From Eimeria necatrix (Eukaryota > Apicomplexa > Conoidasida > Eucoccidiorida > Eimeriidae), in contig NW_013651677.1 of NCBI RefSeq assembly GCF_000499385.1, positions 31,001 through 95,000 on the forward strand: DNA of 64,000 nucleotides, read 5' to 3'. Shown here piece after piece: positions 46,785 through 60,300 of the stretch. The position numbers and the translations under genes were made by a program. The notes beneath the pieces are model-generated. The model was not told the DNA's origin. It did no database searches and worked only from the letters and a program-made list of their open reading frames with translations. How positions within the stretch are numbered: position 1 is the stretch's first letter; each line of letters begins with the position of its first letter.

Positions 46785-48009
46785 AACCCCTCCGCAGCAA
46801 CCGCTGCAGCAGCCCTGAAGCAGACGCAGTGGGACACGGCGCAGGTGGTGGGGTTGTGGTGATGCAGAAGCAGCCCGCAGCAAAGCTGCTGCAGTCCCCT
46901 GCGAGCTCCTGGGCAGTGCAGCTAGAGCTCCGGGGGGACCTGTGGGCCCTGTGGGTTCCCTGGGGCCCAGGGGGCCCTCATGAGTCCCCAGGGGCCCCGT
47001 GGGACCCCCGGGGCCCAGGGGGCCCCCAAGACTGCCCAGGGTCCCTGAGGGCCCTCTGAGGGCCAGGGGGCCCCCAATACGCCCCAGAGGTCCCAGCAGG
47101 TGAGTCCCGGGGTGAAAACGCATGTGTTTGCTGCTGAGGATCGGAAAAGGAGCACGGGGCCCCCGGGGGCCTCCGGGTGCCCCAGAACAGCTCCTAATAA
47201 GCCCAAACTTGGGCAAAAACAGACATGAAATAAATCCTTTATGTCCTTTTATACACAAAACATGCACGAAGGAAGACACCGCTGCGCCCGCAGCGAGCAG
47301 GGGCCCCCCTTCAAGCGGGGCCCCTCTACCCTGTAGGGGCCCCCTGCAGGCAGGGGCCCACTTCTGTCGGGGGACTCACGCACGGCTTTTTCGGTCCATT
47401 TTATATCAGAATTTTGTAAATAGAGATCCATAAAAGGAAATTAAAGATCATTTGACTTAATATCTGCCTTGAGTACCTATGCGCAGGCAAATAGTTACTG
47501 TCGTAGGCCCCCTGGGCCAGCTATTTCTCCAACGGGAGCTGCTTGATGAATAGATACCTTTGCAAATAAGCGCCCCAAAAGGCTTTTTGTGATGAGGAAT
47601 TATTATACTATTATCTCAAAAAGCAGAAATGGGCTGCTGATTTAGCAGGAGTGGCGAAGTTGGCTTCGCTGTGTTCCCTTTCAAGTTCGTCCTGGGCCAA
47701 TCGACGAAGCTTTGCTGTCTGCGGGTGTGCATTATACATGCAAAATATGATGAAAAAATTAGGAAAATAGGTGATTAATTGCAGGATCTGTTGGAGGAAT
47801 TCTGAACACAAGCAGAGTAGCCTATACAAATGTAGTCTTTGGAATTTGAGCTTTATAAACATGCAAATTCATTGCTAGAGCTAGCCGCAGCTAGCTAGGG
47901 CTGGCCGCAGCTAGCTAGAGCTAGCCGCAGCTAGCTGGAGCTAGCCGCAGCTAGCTCTAGCGAGCTGCGGCTAGCTGGGCCTGGCTGCAGCACTCCGTAG
48001 CGCGGGAAG
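46666..48009. other. Spacer or 5' region of the RAP gene, GGGGCCC-rich
   Basis: From 46.67 to 46.92 kb all three minus-strand frames are open, so a further RAP exon is possible (one frame reads LLLHHHNPTTCAVSHCVCFR), but the frame could not be decided. 46.93-47.35 kb is rich in GGGGCCCC-type blocks. 47.40-47.87 kb is AT-rich without a gene. A TAGC-type repeat fills 47871-47990. Confidence 0.4.
47871..47990. repeat. TAGC/GCTAGC repeat just beyond the RdRP stop
   Basis: Degenerate units of gagctagccgcagctagct recur about five times, with an inverted copy near 47955-47980. It is related to the tetranucleotide tracts in nearby introns. Confidence 0.88.
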
Positions 48010-48127
48010 TTAGGGCTCATGCAGCGCGGCTGCGGCGAGCGTGAGTGCCTTTATATCTTTAAGCTCGTTAGGGTAGAGCATCCAGGCAAATGAAAAGAAG
48101 TGCTGCTGCTGCCCCGGACTTTGCTGT

Positions 48128-48171
<44 letters not shown>

Positions 48172-51100
48172 ACGCTGCTGCTCCTCTGGCTGGTAAGGGT
48201 TTCCTAGCGAGCTTCCTCCCTGAGTGGCCTGGGTTCCACAGGGGGCCCCCGGAATGTCCCTTGCGCTGTCTGGCTCCTGGGGACTGCCATTTGGGTGCTG
48301 GAGGGGCCCCTTGTTGAGCTGCTCTAGGAGTTCTTGCGGGCTTCTGGGCGTGTCGATTGTGCTGCAGCTGTCTGCTGCTGTGTTGCTGCTGTCTGCTGCT
48401 GCACTGCTGCTGTCTGCTGCTGCGCCGCTGCTGTGCACGGGAGAGTCCCCCAACTGTGCCGAGGGCAGAATGCCCAGGGCCTCAAGGGCCCTGAGCTCGC
48501 TCCTCGTGAGCAGCGGGGGCCCTGCAGGGGGTTCTGGGGGGGCCCCTGGGGGCCCTGCGGGAACCCCTGGGGGCCCTCCCTGCAGGTTTTGCTGTAGGGG
48601 GCTCCCCTGGCAGCTAGGGGGCCCCGCTGCTGCTGCCAAGAAGCCCTCAAGAGCCCCTTGGGGCACGTAAGAGAAGTAGTAAGCTGTCACTGCTACAACT
48701 CTTTTTTGGTCGGTTGTAAGAGATTTTCCAAAGAAGCGCAGAGGCCAGAAGTGGCTGCAAAGAGCTTCCACGCTGAGACGCATCTGGGGGGACAGAAAAA
48801 GAAAAGGAAAACAAAAATAAATAAAAAAAATAAAGACAAAGGCACCCCACACAGGCAGCAGAGCTGGAGCCAACAGAGGCAGACCTGGAAAGTTAAAAGA
48901 CTCAGAAGGCAGCTGGAAGGCTTCCTCAGAGACAGAAAATGAGATTAAAAGATAAGAGGAGAAGGCAGAAGAGATAAAAAGGTAAAAGGAAAAGGCAGAA
49001 GATAAAAAGTGGTAAATGAGACCAAGAGATGTTAGGATGAGAGAAGGCCAAGTTCAGGACGCAGCATGTACAGAAAGAATAAACAGACTAGGAAACAACT
49101 TCAAGTAGCCTCCGCGTCTTCTGTTCATCCACACAACTGCGTAGCTAGCCAGCTAGCCGGCCATCAAACCTAGCTAGCAAATATCTATCTATCTGTTTAT
49201 CTATCTATCTATCTATCTGTCTAGCTAGCCAGCTATTTATATGGCTAGCTATATAGCTAGTCACATAGCTAGTTAGCTGTGGGAGAGGACAGCAGCACTT
49301 TTGAGAACTTGCCTTCGCTTGCCAGCCCTCCATGTACCTGAGGGCGGGGGAGGCCTCGCTGTCGCAGAGCCCCGAGAGCAGCGCAGCTTCATCTTGAATT
49401 CCAAAGCGCAGCAGCAGCTGCTGCAGTCTTGTGTCCCACGCCTTCTTGAGCCTTCCCACCTCCCCGCCGAACTCCAGAAGTCGTTCAGGGCGCCACGAGA
49501 TCAGGTCTAGGTCGAGCTCCAGCTCGGGGGGCCCCTGGTGGGGGGCCCCCCCGAAGTACCCTGGAGGGGCCCCCCCGCCGCTGCAGCAGGGGCCCCCAGA
49601 ACAGACTGCGGCGCCGGTGCTGCGGGAGGCCAAACTTGCTGCAAAGCAAGGCAGCGGCAGGGCCCCCTGGTGCAGCTGCTGCAGCAGCTCGAGGAGGTCA
49701 CTTTGGCTGTCAATTCCTCTCCGCCTCAAGTGCCATGCAGGAAGCTGCGAGAGGGGGAGAGTTGAGCTGCCTGCTGCTTCAGGCTTTTGCAAATCCCACA
49801 AAAGGTCTTCTTTTGCTGCTTTTCCTGTCTCGTTTGCTGCTTTTCTTGTCTCTTTTGCTTCGGCAGTGCCGCGCTTTTGAGTCCTTTTGCTTCCTGAGAA
49901 AACAGCAGAATTGAGGCAACACAGAGGCGGCGGCAATGGGGTCCCCGGGCTCTCTTGCTGTTTGCTGCTGTGGTGTTGCTTCTGCGGCCTTGTAGCTGCA
50001 AGGGAAGCTGCTATGCTGCAGCAGCAGCTAGTGCAGCAGCGCCGGTGGACACACCTCTCTCCAGCTGCTGCTGCAACTCCTTCGCTTGCTGCCGAACTGC
50101 CCAGTGGCAGGTGGGCCACAGGGGGCTCACTTTCAGCTCAAATGGCAGCGGCAGCCGCCTCAGCAGCAGCAAAGAGCCCCCTGGAGCCCCGTTTTGCTGC
50201 TGCTGTTGCTGCAGAAGGAATGAAGAAGCAGCAGCTGCGCTGCTGAACGCCAAAGTGGCCCGGCCTGAGCAGCAGCAGAACTTCGCAGTACTATCGAAAC
50301 TGGCCGAACTAGCCTAGGTTTGCCAAACAGCAAAGCAGGTCCTGAGGGCCAATAGCTAAGTAAGAAGCAAGTGAGGCAGGCAGCTTTCTCGAGGCCTGAA
50401 GCGATAGGAACTTGGCTACACTGCTATCTTGCCAGATGCCTAGCTAGCTACTGGCCACAAGTAGCTAGCTAGCCGGATAGCCAGCTAGATCGCCAAGTAG
50501 ATAACTAGTCAGACAGTTAGCTTACTGGATAGCTAAATAGCTAGCAAACTTGCTAGCTAAACAGCTAGCTGGCTAGCTAGATTGATAGCTGGCTGGAAAG
50601 CTGGCTGTCTGTTTGGCTGGCTGCACATGCAGCGCCCCCGCTAGCTAGCCATGCAGCAAGCAGCAACTGGTAGCAACTGCTGCCGTAGGAGTGCTCACGG
50701 AACTCTGGGAGGCTCTCTTGTTTGTGCGAAAGTCGTGAGACGGCTTTCAGCTTACTGAGTTTGCTGCTGCTGCTGCTGCTGCTGCAAATGATGTCTTTTG
50801 GCAGTGCTGCCTCTTTCTCTTGTGACGGAGCAATGGGGGCTGCTGCTTGCCGCACGATTTCCCATATGGCTGCCTGCGGGGCGACTTGCTGCTGCTGGGG
50901 CTGACGCTGCTGCTGCTGCAGCTGCTGCTGCAGCTTCTGGAGCTGCTGGTTGTTCAGCTGCAGCAGCAGGTGCCGTCTGTGCTTCCAGTGGTGCTGCAGC
51001 AGCAGCTTGACGCCGAGAGTGTCCATGGCGCCGTCAGCCAGACCTGGGGCCGAGTGCAAACACGATCCCAGGGGCCCTTGGTGTGGGGCGGAAAGGCCTA

Positions 51101-51710
51101 GCAGAGGCAAGTGCAGCTGCATCCCCAGGGCCCGCCACAGCTGCTGCACCCTCGCGCCCGAATTGCTGCCGGCCGGCAGTTTCGCCAGCAGCTGCAGCAG
51201 CAGCAGACGAAGACACAGCCCTGTCAGGGGGCGCTGAAGGACAGCAGCAGAAAAACAGACACAGAAAACGCAGCAAAAAGGTGACATCCAGCTAGCTGAA
51301 GCGAGCAGCAAGGCAGCAGCGCAGCGCTACACCCAGAAACATGTATACTCAGCTAGCCAGCGAGCTGCAGCAAGAGGAGCAGGCTGCTGCGCAGCAGCAG
51401 CGAGGCAGCCGCAGCAAAGGCTTTGCATGATAATGGTATTAAAAGGACAACGGAAGCAGCAAAGAAAGCATTGAAAAACCCCAAGTAGCAACAATCTGCT
51501 GCCTCACATCCAGCACGACGAAATGCCTAGGCCTCCTTTTCGAGGGTTTTTTAGCTGCATAAGCAGCAGCAACAAGAGGCCTGCAGCAGTTCAGGCGGGG
51601 CCTCAGCTGAGGGCGCAGCTGCAGCGCCTTTTCCTGCTGGCTCGCTACTGCTGCACTGGCCAGGCGAGTCAGTTGCTGCAGCAGCTCCTCCGCACTCCTC
51701 TCCCCACTTT

Positions 51711-51743
<33 letters not shown>

Positions 51744-53693
51744 TGCTGCTGGAGGGGCCCTTGAGAGGGCTGAGTGAGAGACAGCGCAGCAGGAAATCCT
51801 CAGACTGCAGCTCCTGCAGCCAAGGGGCTTCTTGCCAGTCCTCCCAAACAGCTCCGTGGGGGGTGAGGGATAAGAGGGCCAGAGGCTCCTCGGTGGCAGC
51901 AGCAGAAGGGACACAGCAGCAGTCCGTGCCAATGCCTCTGTCAAACATTAGAGACAGCAGTTCATTTCTGCTGCTGCTGCTGCTGTTGGAGAGCGTCCCA
52001 ATGTACACTGCGTGCTGCAGCTGGCTGCTACCCGGAAGCAGAGTCAGCTGCTGCAGCGGCAGAGAAGGGGGATGAGGCGACGGCAGCAGCAGCAGAAGTT
52101 GCTTGTTAAGAGCCTCAAGGAGTGCCTGTCAACAAGTACAAAGGAAGGCCTTCGTGTATAACTGTGAATGCTTGCAGCGGGAGCAATAGAAGCAGTCCTG
52201 CCAGCATCCCCCGCAGAAGAGGCACCAGCAGCAGCAGCAACAGTAGCAGCAGCAAAACTTCTACTTCTCGCCAAAGCAGCAACAGCACTAACGCCAGCCC
52301 CCGCTGCAGCAGCAGAATGAAACGAAGCAGCATGACCACCACTTACCACGGCAACAAGACTAATTTCACGGGCCTTGCCAAGACAAGCGTTCACACAGCA
52401 GCGGCAGCTGCAGCAGTTGCAGCAGCAACTAAAGCAGCAGGGGGGCACACGGCGGCAGCAGCAGCAGCAACGATTACTGCCTGTAGGTGCTGCCTACCTG
52501 GAGGTTCTCCGCAGGCCTTGGCAGGTGTACGTACACTGCAGAGCGTTCGGGACCCCACAGCTCAGGAGGAAGCAGCACTGTGGGGCGGCCGAAGACGGTT
52601 GGGCTGACTGCAGCCTCCCCAGTAGAAGCTAAAACGTACTCCAGAGCAACTGCAGCAAGAGTTGCAGCAGCAGCAGCAGATATGAACTGCATAGGGGCAG
52701 CGGGAGGCATGCCGGAGCCGCAACTCATCGCAAGCAAGACCACTGCAAAGAAGAGGAGAAGAAGTCCCAAGACTAAGCAGCAGCAGCAGCAGATAGTGGA
52801 CCGCAAACGCACCAGCCTTATCATCAGAAAAATCAGCGTGAGGACAGACAGACGCAGCAGCTGCAAAAGCAAGGGCAGCAGCAGCGGCAGAAGCACCAGC
52901 AGCAGCAGCAGCAGCAGCAGAAGCAAAGCCTTGCCTCCTAGCTCCACCTCAGTACTTCCAGCCAGCGGATCCTTCAGGGCAAGCCCGAGTTCGCAACTAA
53001 GGGAACAGTAGAGGAGAGGATAGGGCAGCGAAGCAGAAGCCTCAGCAGCAGAGTGCAGCACAGCGTAGCAAGGCCGACAATGCTGCTGCGCGTTGGGGCT
53101 GCTGACGGGGATCCTCAGGCAGCTCCCAGCAGCAGCAGCAGCAGCAGCTGATGTTGCTGTTGCCGTTGCTCCTCCTCCTGCCGTTGGAAATGCTTCTGTC
53201 ATCGATCTGCCTGCAAAGCCTCCGGTCTCGCTGCAGCTGCTGCTGCACTTGTTGCTGCGGGCGCTGCAGCTGCCGCTGCAGACAACACGAGCAACATTCA
53301 CAAAAGCAACGCGGAAAAGTAAAGGGTTTAAGGAAGGCACGCGGCCTGCAGCAACACAAGGAGCCCTAGAGATGGACGACACTTACCTGCTGCTGCTGCT
53401 GCTGCTAGGGAGGGGGGAGGTCTGCGTGCGTATGCAGGCCCTGCAATTTTTCGCTGAGATATGCAAGGCAGTAAGGATGCCGCGGGGGATCCCGTCTTGG
53501 CTGCTGCCTGGCGGCGGGGGGCCCCCACCCACTAGTAGAGGGGGCAGGGCCACTTCCATATGCAAACAGTAAATTCGGCTGTCTCCCTTGTAGGGAAGAG
53601 AGGCCTCGGGCCTATACTCAAAGCCCACACAGACTGTTTTGACTCGCACAGGGGAGAACAGCCGCGGGTCCGGGCCGCCTACGGAGAGCCGCA

Positions 53694-53730
<37 letters not shown>

Positions 53731-54357
53731 TGACAGCTTAGACAGACTCTCATGCACGGCTGCCACAACAGCAGCAGCAGAAGCAGTGAGAGATGAATCT
53801 GAGGCCCTGTAGAACGCCGCTGCAGCAGCAGCGACCTAGAGTAGCAGCAGCGGAAGAGCCAGGCAGAAGGCAAAGAGAGCCGCACTGACAGACAGAAGCA
53901 GCAAACATGCAGAAGGTCCACTGGTCACCTTGGGGCGGGCGGGGGACCACTGCCGCCGGGGAGGGTCGCTGCAGGGGTAAGATGAGGGCAAGTCTGTCGT
54001 AGAGGCGGCCCAAAATGCTGCAGGAGACGAAGCTTTTAGTTCTGCTGCGGAGATTGATTGCAGCAAACTCTGCCTGTCTGCGGTCTGGGCTGGCCAGGAA
54101 GTGGGGCTCGAGGAAGCAGCGCAAGCTGCTGCGCAGCAGCACCTGCTTCCCCGTCTTTGGGGCGTCCACTGCAGCAGCAGCAAGGTCTGCCAGGGCCAAA
54201 GCCCCTTCGCTGCTCGCCTTGCCCCTTTTCCAGTCCTCTGTGTAGTAACAAACTGGCAAGTGGCAGAAGCGCAAGTGGCTCTTCGCTATGATGCCTAACT
54301 GACACTGCCTCTGCACCTTCAGCAGGTACCGGGCCAGAGCCTGCGTCTCTGCCCCTC

Positions 54358-54388
<31 letters not shown>

Positions 54389-57300
54389 AGTGGGGCTGTG
54401 CGGCCTTGCGTGTTTTATTCTTTTAAGCGCCAAGGCCTGCTCTTGCTTCCTTGGAGGCTGCAGGGAGCCGGGCGTCGAATCTCCTCCAAGGCTTAGTTCC
54501 TGCTGCTCGCCATTTGCTGCTTCAACTTCTTTTTGTGCTTCTGCTTCTTGTGCTTCTGCTTTTGCGTCTGCTGCTGCTACTGCTACTGCTTCTGCTGGTT
54601 CAGTCTTTGCTGCTGCATCTGTTCCCGTCTGGAATACTTCAAGTTGAAGCCCATCCTCAGCTCCTCTTGGCCTTTGGTCTGCTGCCGCGCGCATTGCAGC
54701 TGTGTGCTTCTCTCCCTGGCGCTCATCAGTCTCAATCGTATAGGGCGTCTGTGGATCCATTGTTGTTGTTGATGTTGCTGCTGCAGTTGGTGTTGCTGCT
54801 GGTGATGCTGTTGTTGCTCTTGCTGCTGCTGCTGCGGTCGAATCAGTTTCGTCCCTCTCGTCTATCTCCCCCTTTTTTTCTGCTGCTGTTGAAGAGTCTG
54901 CTGGCCATGGCTCGTCCTCACTGTCGTCTTCTGCTTCACTGCCACTGCAGGAGCTGCTGCTGCTCCTGTCGGTGCTGCTGCTGCTGCTGCAGCTGAGGGC
55001 CTCTTTACTAACAGGTTCTGGGGCTGGCTCATGCACAGCTGCAGGGGCCGGAGCTGCACCCTTAATCCAATTTTCCAAAAGCGGCTGCACTAACAAGGGC
55101 TCCCATATCACCCAATATTTGTCGCCGTCTAGGTCTCCCCCTGACAGCATGTTGGGCAGGTCGCGGTAGCTGTAGTGGCAGCCTGGTCCACCTCCCCTGC
55201 AGCAGCCGCAGCGGCAGCAACAGCAACAGCCACAGCAGCTGCCATCCCAACCCCATCAGTGCGACGCAGTGCATTCCAATGCAGAGCAGAACAAACGAAG
55301 ATTGAGGCGGGCGCCCCCCAGAAAGAGCAGCAGCAGCTGCCGGTGCAGCAGCAGCAACCGGCGCAAGGACAGCTGCAGCAGCACCTGCTAGTGCCGCAGC
55401 AGCAACATGCAGCAGCAGCGCAGGCGCAGCTTGCCCGCGCCGGTGCATGCAGCTCACCGCTTAACCGCGGGGTGCCGCGTATTGAGGGGAGGCCAAACCC
55501 CATCAGCAGCAGCCAAGTTGGGACCCAGAGGGGGGCAGGGAAAGACAACAAGGTCCCGCAGGGCCAGCGCGCTGGGATCGGGATCGTCTGGCGTCGGCTC
55601 CCGTTCCAAAGGGGCCCTCAGCGGCGAGTCCGCAGGCAGCTCCTCGGGGCCCACCTGAACACACCGCGGACGGCCTCACAGACGCATGCAAACGCATGCA
55701 AATGCATGCACACGCACGCGAACGCGTGCAGATGGATGCGAACGCATGCAAAGCAGGTAAGCAAAAGCGTGTGCATGCAAGAAAACGCATGCAGCTAAAC
55801 GCTATTGGAGTTCCCAACCTGTCCACGAGGGCCTTAAGTACAAGAAGCAAGGCTTATGAAGCAAGCTTATGCATGCACGGAGGGTGTCCTACTGCAGCAC
55901 AAGCGCTGAACACCAGCTTTGGAGGCTAGTGATTAGGGTTTGTAATGCAGGGCTTGGGGTTTAGGGTTTGCGTTACAGCGTAGCAAAGCTGAATGTCTCC
56001 CGGATGCATGCAAGGGGACTTAACAATGGCGACGACCCCTGAGAGCACTTCCGATTTGGGGCTTTGGTAAGGCGCTGCAGCACCGCAGGGCACTGGCAGG
56101 GCCACCCTGTGCGTGCGGGGGTGTTGGGTTGAGCCGCTGCTGCAGCAGTGGTCGCTGTTGCAGCAGGGTGTGCCGCTGCAGGCATCGCTGCTGCAGCACG
56201 CGCTGCTGCAGCAGTGCTCAGGCCCCTCTGAGGTGGCCCCGCAAAGCTCCCAAGGAGCCTGGTTTGGCCTCGTGAGGTGTACGTACACCTCAGGCAACCC
56301 TGCGCAGCAGCGGCGCGCACTTGACCCCCATCGCCAGCCATGATCATAGAGAAGTGTTTGGGTTGGGTCGGCTACGCCGAAGAGGTAGGCTCCTTTCTGC
56401 GTCACCAGCAGCAGCAGACGGCAACAGCAAGCAGCAGCAGACTGGCAGCGCAACATCAGCAGACGCTGAAGTGCGGGGTAGCGACCCAGTAGTCAGTGCA
56501 GCAGCGGCTGCGGCGGGGCTGCAGGTCTTGGGAGGCAGCATGCAGGCGGTGCTGGCGCTAGTATTGCTGCTGCTGCTGCTGCTGCGGCTGCTGCTGTTGC
56601 TCTTGTTGCTGTGCTCTGGTCACCTCGACAAGTATGCGGGCTTTCTGCTGCATTAGAGAAAGGCAATGGGTCTCTGCTGCTTGCAAGACACTCCTAAGAA
56701 AAGGCTCCCGCAGGGTGAAGCCGCAGCTCTGCAGCAGCTTCAGAACCACGCGAACGGCGGGGCCTTTGATGTCTTGGTCGGTTTCAGCGCACTGCAGCAA
56801 AGCCAGCGCCGACGTCCCTGATAGCAGCAGCAGCGGCAGCACGGGCGGCAACGGCAGCAGCGGCAGCCAATCAGAGAATGGTGCCATAAATATTACAGAG
56901 ACAAGCAAAATGCGATCAGACAGACGGCTGCAGGAAGCCTACAGGAGGCCGCGCAGCCCATGCAATGCTGCACCAGCACGTCTGCTGCTGCTGCTGCAAA
57001 GAGGCGCGAGTTTGTTGCTCTCACGTTGTCTCTCCGAGGCCCTCAAGAGGTCCAGCGCGCGCTGCTGCAGCGCCGCAAAGGCGCTGTATGGAACCCCGCG
57101 AGAGTCGAGCAGCAAAATGACCTGAGAGTAAAGGAAGCAGAAAAAGGCGAAGGGCGTGAGTAGCAGCAGCAGCGCAGGACAGCAGCAGAAGCAGCAGGAC
57201 GAAAATAGCAGTCAGCACGAAGCAAGAAAAATAAGAATCTTAAAAGCAGATAAAGACGAAGTACATGTACACAAACACTCACAAAGGCATATTTGCATGC

Positions 57301-60300
57301 ATGCGCGCACACCGTTGTATTTGCAAGTCTGCGGCCATGTATTAAGAAGCAGCCTCAAATCTCCAAGGAAGCTGCTGGCACACAAGGCGCTCAGAGTGGG
57401 GAAGGGAAGCAGCACAAGAGGCACCCTTAGCGCTTCCCTGCAAAGGGCTGGGGTGTACGAACACCTCTATTTACCTGGTGGTTCAGAAAAGCCGCCAGTC
57501 GCCTTGAGTGGTCGTTTACCTCCAAATCCTGAAGGACGCATGCAAGTTTGCATGCATTTTAAAAACCCGATATGAGTACAAAGCGTTACGGTGGCTCTGC
57601 ATGCGGCTGTTTTTGCCTGCGGGTGCAGCAGCAGCAGCGCGGGGCGCATGCTTGCTACTGCTGCTGCTGCTGCTGTTGCAGACTAGCAGCGCGGGGGCCT
57701 GTGGCGGACCTGCAAATGCGCGTCCGCAGCAAACTTGGCCATGGACGCGTGGGCCATTATGTCTTGGCCCCGCTCCAGCAGCCCAGGGGGAAAGGCCGGG
57801 TGCAGCACCAGCATCCCCTTGAGGCCTCCCAGGCGCATTTGCACGGCGCTGCACCGCCTCAGCTGGGGGAAGGCGTCGCCCAGGCGCCTCCATAGCCGCG
57901 CAGACATGTAGCCGCAGCCCTCTGCAGCAGCAGCAGCAGCAGCAGCAGCAGGGGAAGCAGCCGTTTGGGGAGAGCTGCAGCAGAGTTGCTAGCAAAGATC
58001 CAACTGAGGTGAAAGCCTAGGTTGGAAAAAGGGAAATGCAGAACCTATCAAGGAGTCTCAAGGAGCACCAAGAACAAAAGCACGGCAGCAAAGTGTCACT
58101 GTAAGCAGCCGGCTAGAAGCAGCAACTGGGGGCCCTGAGGTCCCCCAGTTGCTGCTGCCCCCGGGGCCCTGGGGGCCCTGGGGGCACCCCTGCCAAGCCG
58201 AAGCAGGGGATGGAGACCACTGAGCCGAATGCAACTGGAACAGCAGGTTAGCCCCTGAGTTGCTGCAGCACCCCGGAGCTGCTGGCAGGCGCCGTAGCTG
58301 CTGCTGCCGTGTCTGACCTGTGAAGCAAAAAATCTGGCCTCTCTTGGGTTTGAACTGCTGGGGCTGACTTCTTTGGAGCACAGAGTTGGAGGTGATGTCT
58401 GGGCCAAGGTGTATAGACAGCGTAGGTATGCGCAAAGTCGGTGTGGTGCTGCTGACACAAATGCCGAACTGGCGGCTAAAGAGTCCCGGGGGAGAAGCAG
58501 AGGCAAGCCCCAGCTGCTGCAGCACCTGCTGACGGCTTACGGGCCCTGCATGCGCGAGACGTCGCCCTAAACCCTAATCCTAAACCCTAAACCCTAGCCC
58601 GATGCTCCAAACCCGAAAAGCCAGGCCCTGCACCCTTAAACTAACAGCTCCAAAGATGTTTTCTCATGTGCCGCAGCAGCAGCACATGGCCCGGCAGTAG
58701 CGTAGCCACCAGCGCGCTAAAGCTTGGCACGTGCGACTGGTACTCCAGAGTGTTTGGCCTAGGGTTTAGAGTTTAGGGTTTAGGGTTTAGGGTTTAGGGT
58801 TTAGGATTTGGGGCGACCTTGGGTGTTGACTGCCCAGTAGCTGCCTTTGCGGAGCTGATTCATAGAAAAGCCCAGAACAGCAAATTGCAAATGACCGGCG
58901 CTGAGGCCTGCAGAAATTCGGGCAGTGAGGGACTTGGCGAGAAAGCGGTCTGAGACCCCGGGGTGTTTCTGGAGAAAAGAAGAGAAACAAAAACGAAAAG
59001 AGGCCTGATAAAGGCCAAATAAAGAGAAATAAAAAGACATTAAAAGGACCTTCAATAAGAACCATAAAGGTGCAGAAGAGGCACAGGAAATGCCCCGTAT
59101 ATGCAGCACGAAAGCCCAGATTTGAAAATTTGCCCAAGATAGCTGAAGACGGCCAGGAGGGGCAGCAGAAATAGCGAGAGTAGCAGCAAATGCAAGCAAG
59201 AGAAAGCAGCAGGAGAGCCAAAAGAAGAGCATTTATCATCAAATATAACTAATTTTAGTGTCATTATTCTGTTTAGGCTGTCCAGAAACTGCACCAGACA
59301 CCTCGATCTTATAAATATTCAACTTTTGCACATATTAAAAGGAAAAGTAGACAAACTCAAGTGGACACATTGAAAGACTAAGCACGCCAAAGAAAGAAGG
59401 ATAAACACAGAGTTGAAGCCAGCAGCAGCTGCAGCGCGAAGCGCATAAAAAGAAGCAAAGGCAATTACGGGGAAGCATGAAAGAGCAGCAAAGAGGAAAG
59501 AAAAAGACATTTTGAAGGTCTTATATGAGGGCAGCAGGAGTTGCGGCAGCTGCAGCACGCAGCCAGGCCGCTCGCCTTGTCTTGCAGGTAAAGCCGCGCT
59601 CCAGTCTCCTCAGCCAAAGAGACTCTGGCGAAGGCAGCAGCAGCAGCAGCAGCAGCAAAGCGGCGGGTGAGCCTGCTTGTCTTTTCAGTGAATACGCCCA
59701 GGCAAACCACTCGCAAAGGCGTCAGCTGCAGATGCAGGATCTCTATAGTCTCGCTGCTGCAGCCAGCACAAGGCGGCAGCAGCATTTGCCTGCATGCAGC
59801 ACAGGCGACACTCACAAGCAGCACTGGATACAGCTGCTGTTGCTGCTGCTGCTGCTGCAGCTGTGCCTGCTTCCCTGCGCCCCAGGCCAACCCGGCCTCC
59901 GAGCCCTACTTACTGTTCATTCCGCAAGAATTCGCAGAGCCGTTCAGCTGGAGATACACCCCAAATAGGAGAATACCCCACAGCTGCTTCCACAGCCAAA
60001 GCCCTCAGCCCTTCGCGGAGCTTCTGGGCATCTTCTGCAGGATCAGCCAAAACCACACAAAGTGGCCGGGGGGCCCCCAAATGGGGCCCCCGAGTCACAG
60101 GCACTGCCAGGGGGGCCTCCGGGGGTCCCCTGAAGCGGCTGCAGCACGAACCCAGCAGCCCGGAAGAGTGTCCTTGAGGATTCCAACCCGGAGAGTAGCC
60201 GCAAGGGCCCTCTTCGGGCCTTTGGGGCCCCCAAGGCACACTAGGGGGCCCACAAGGTGCAGCTTCAAATAGGCAGGGGGCTGGCAAGATACCCTTGGAG

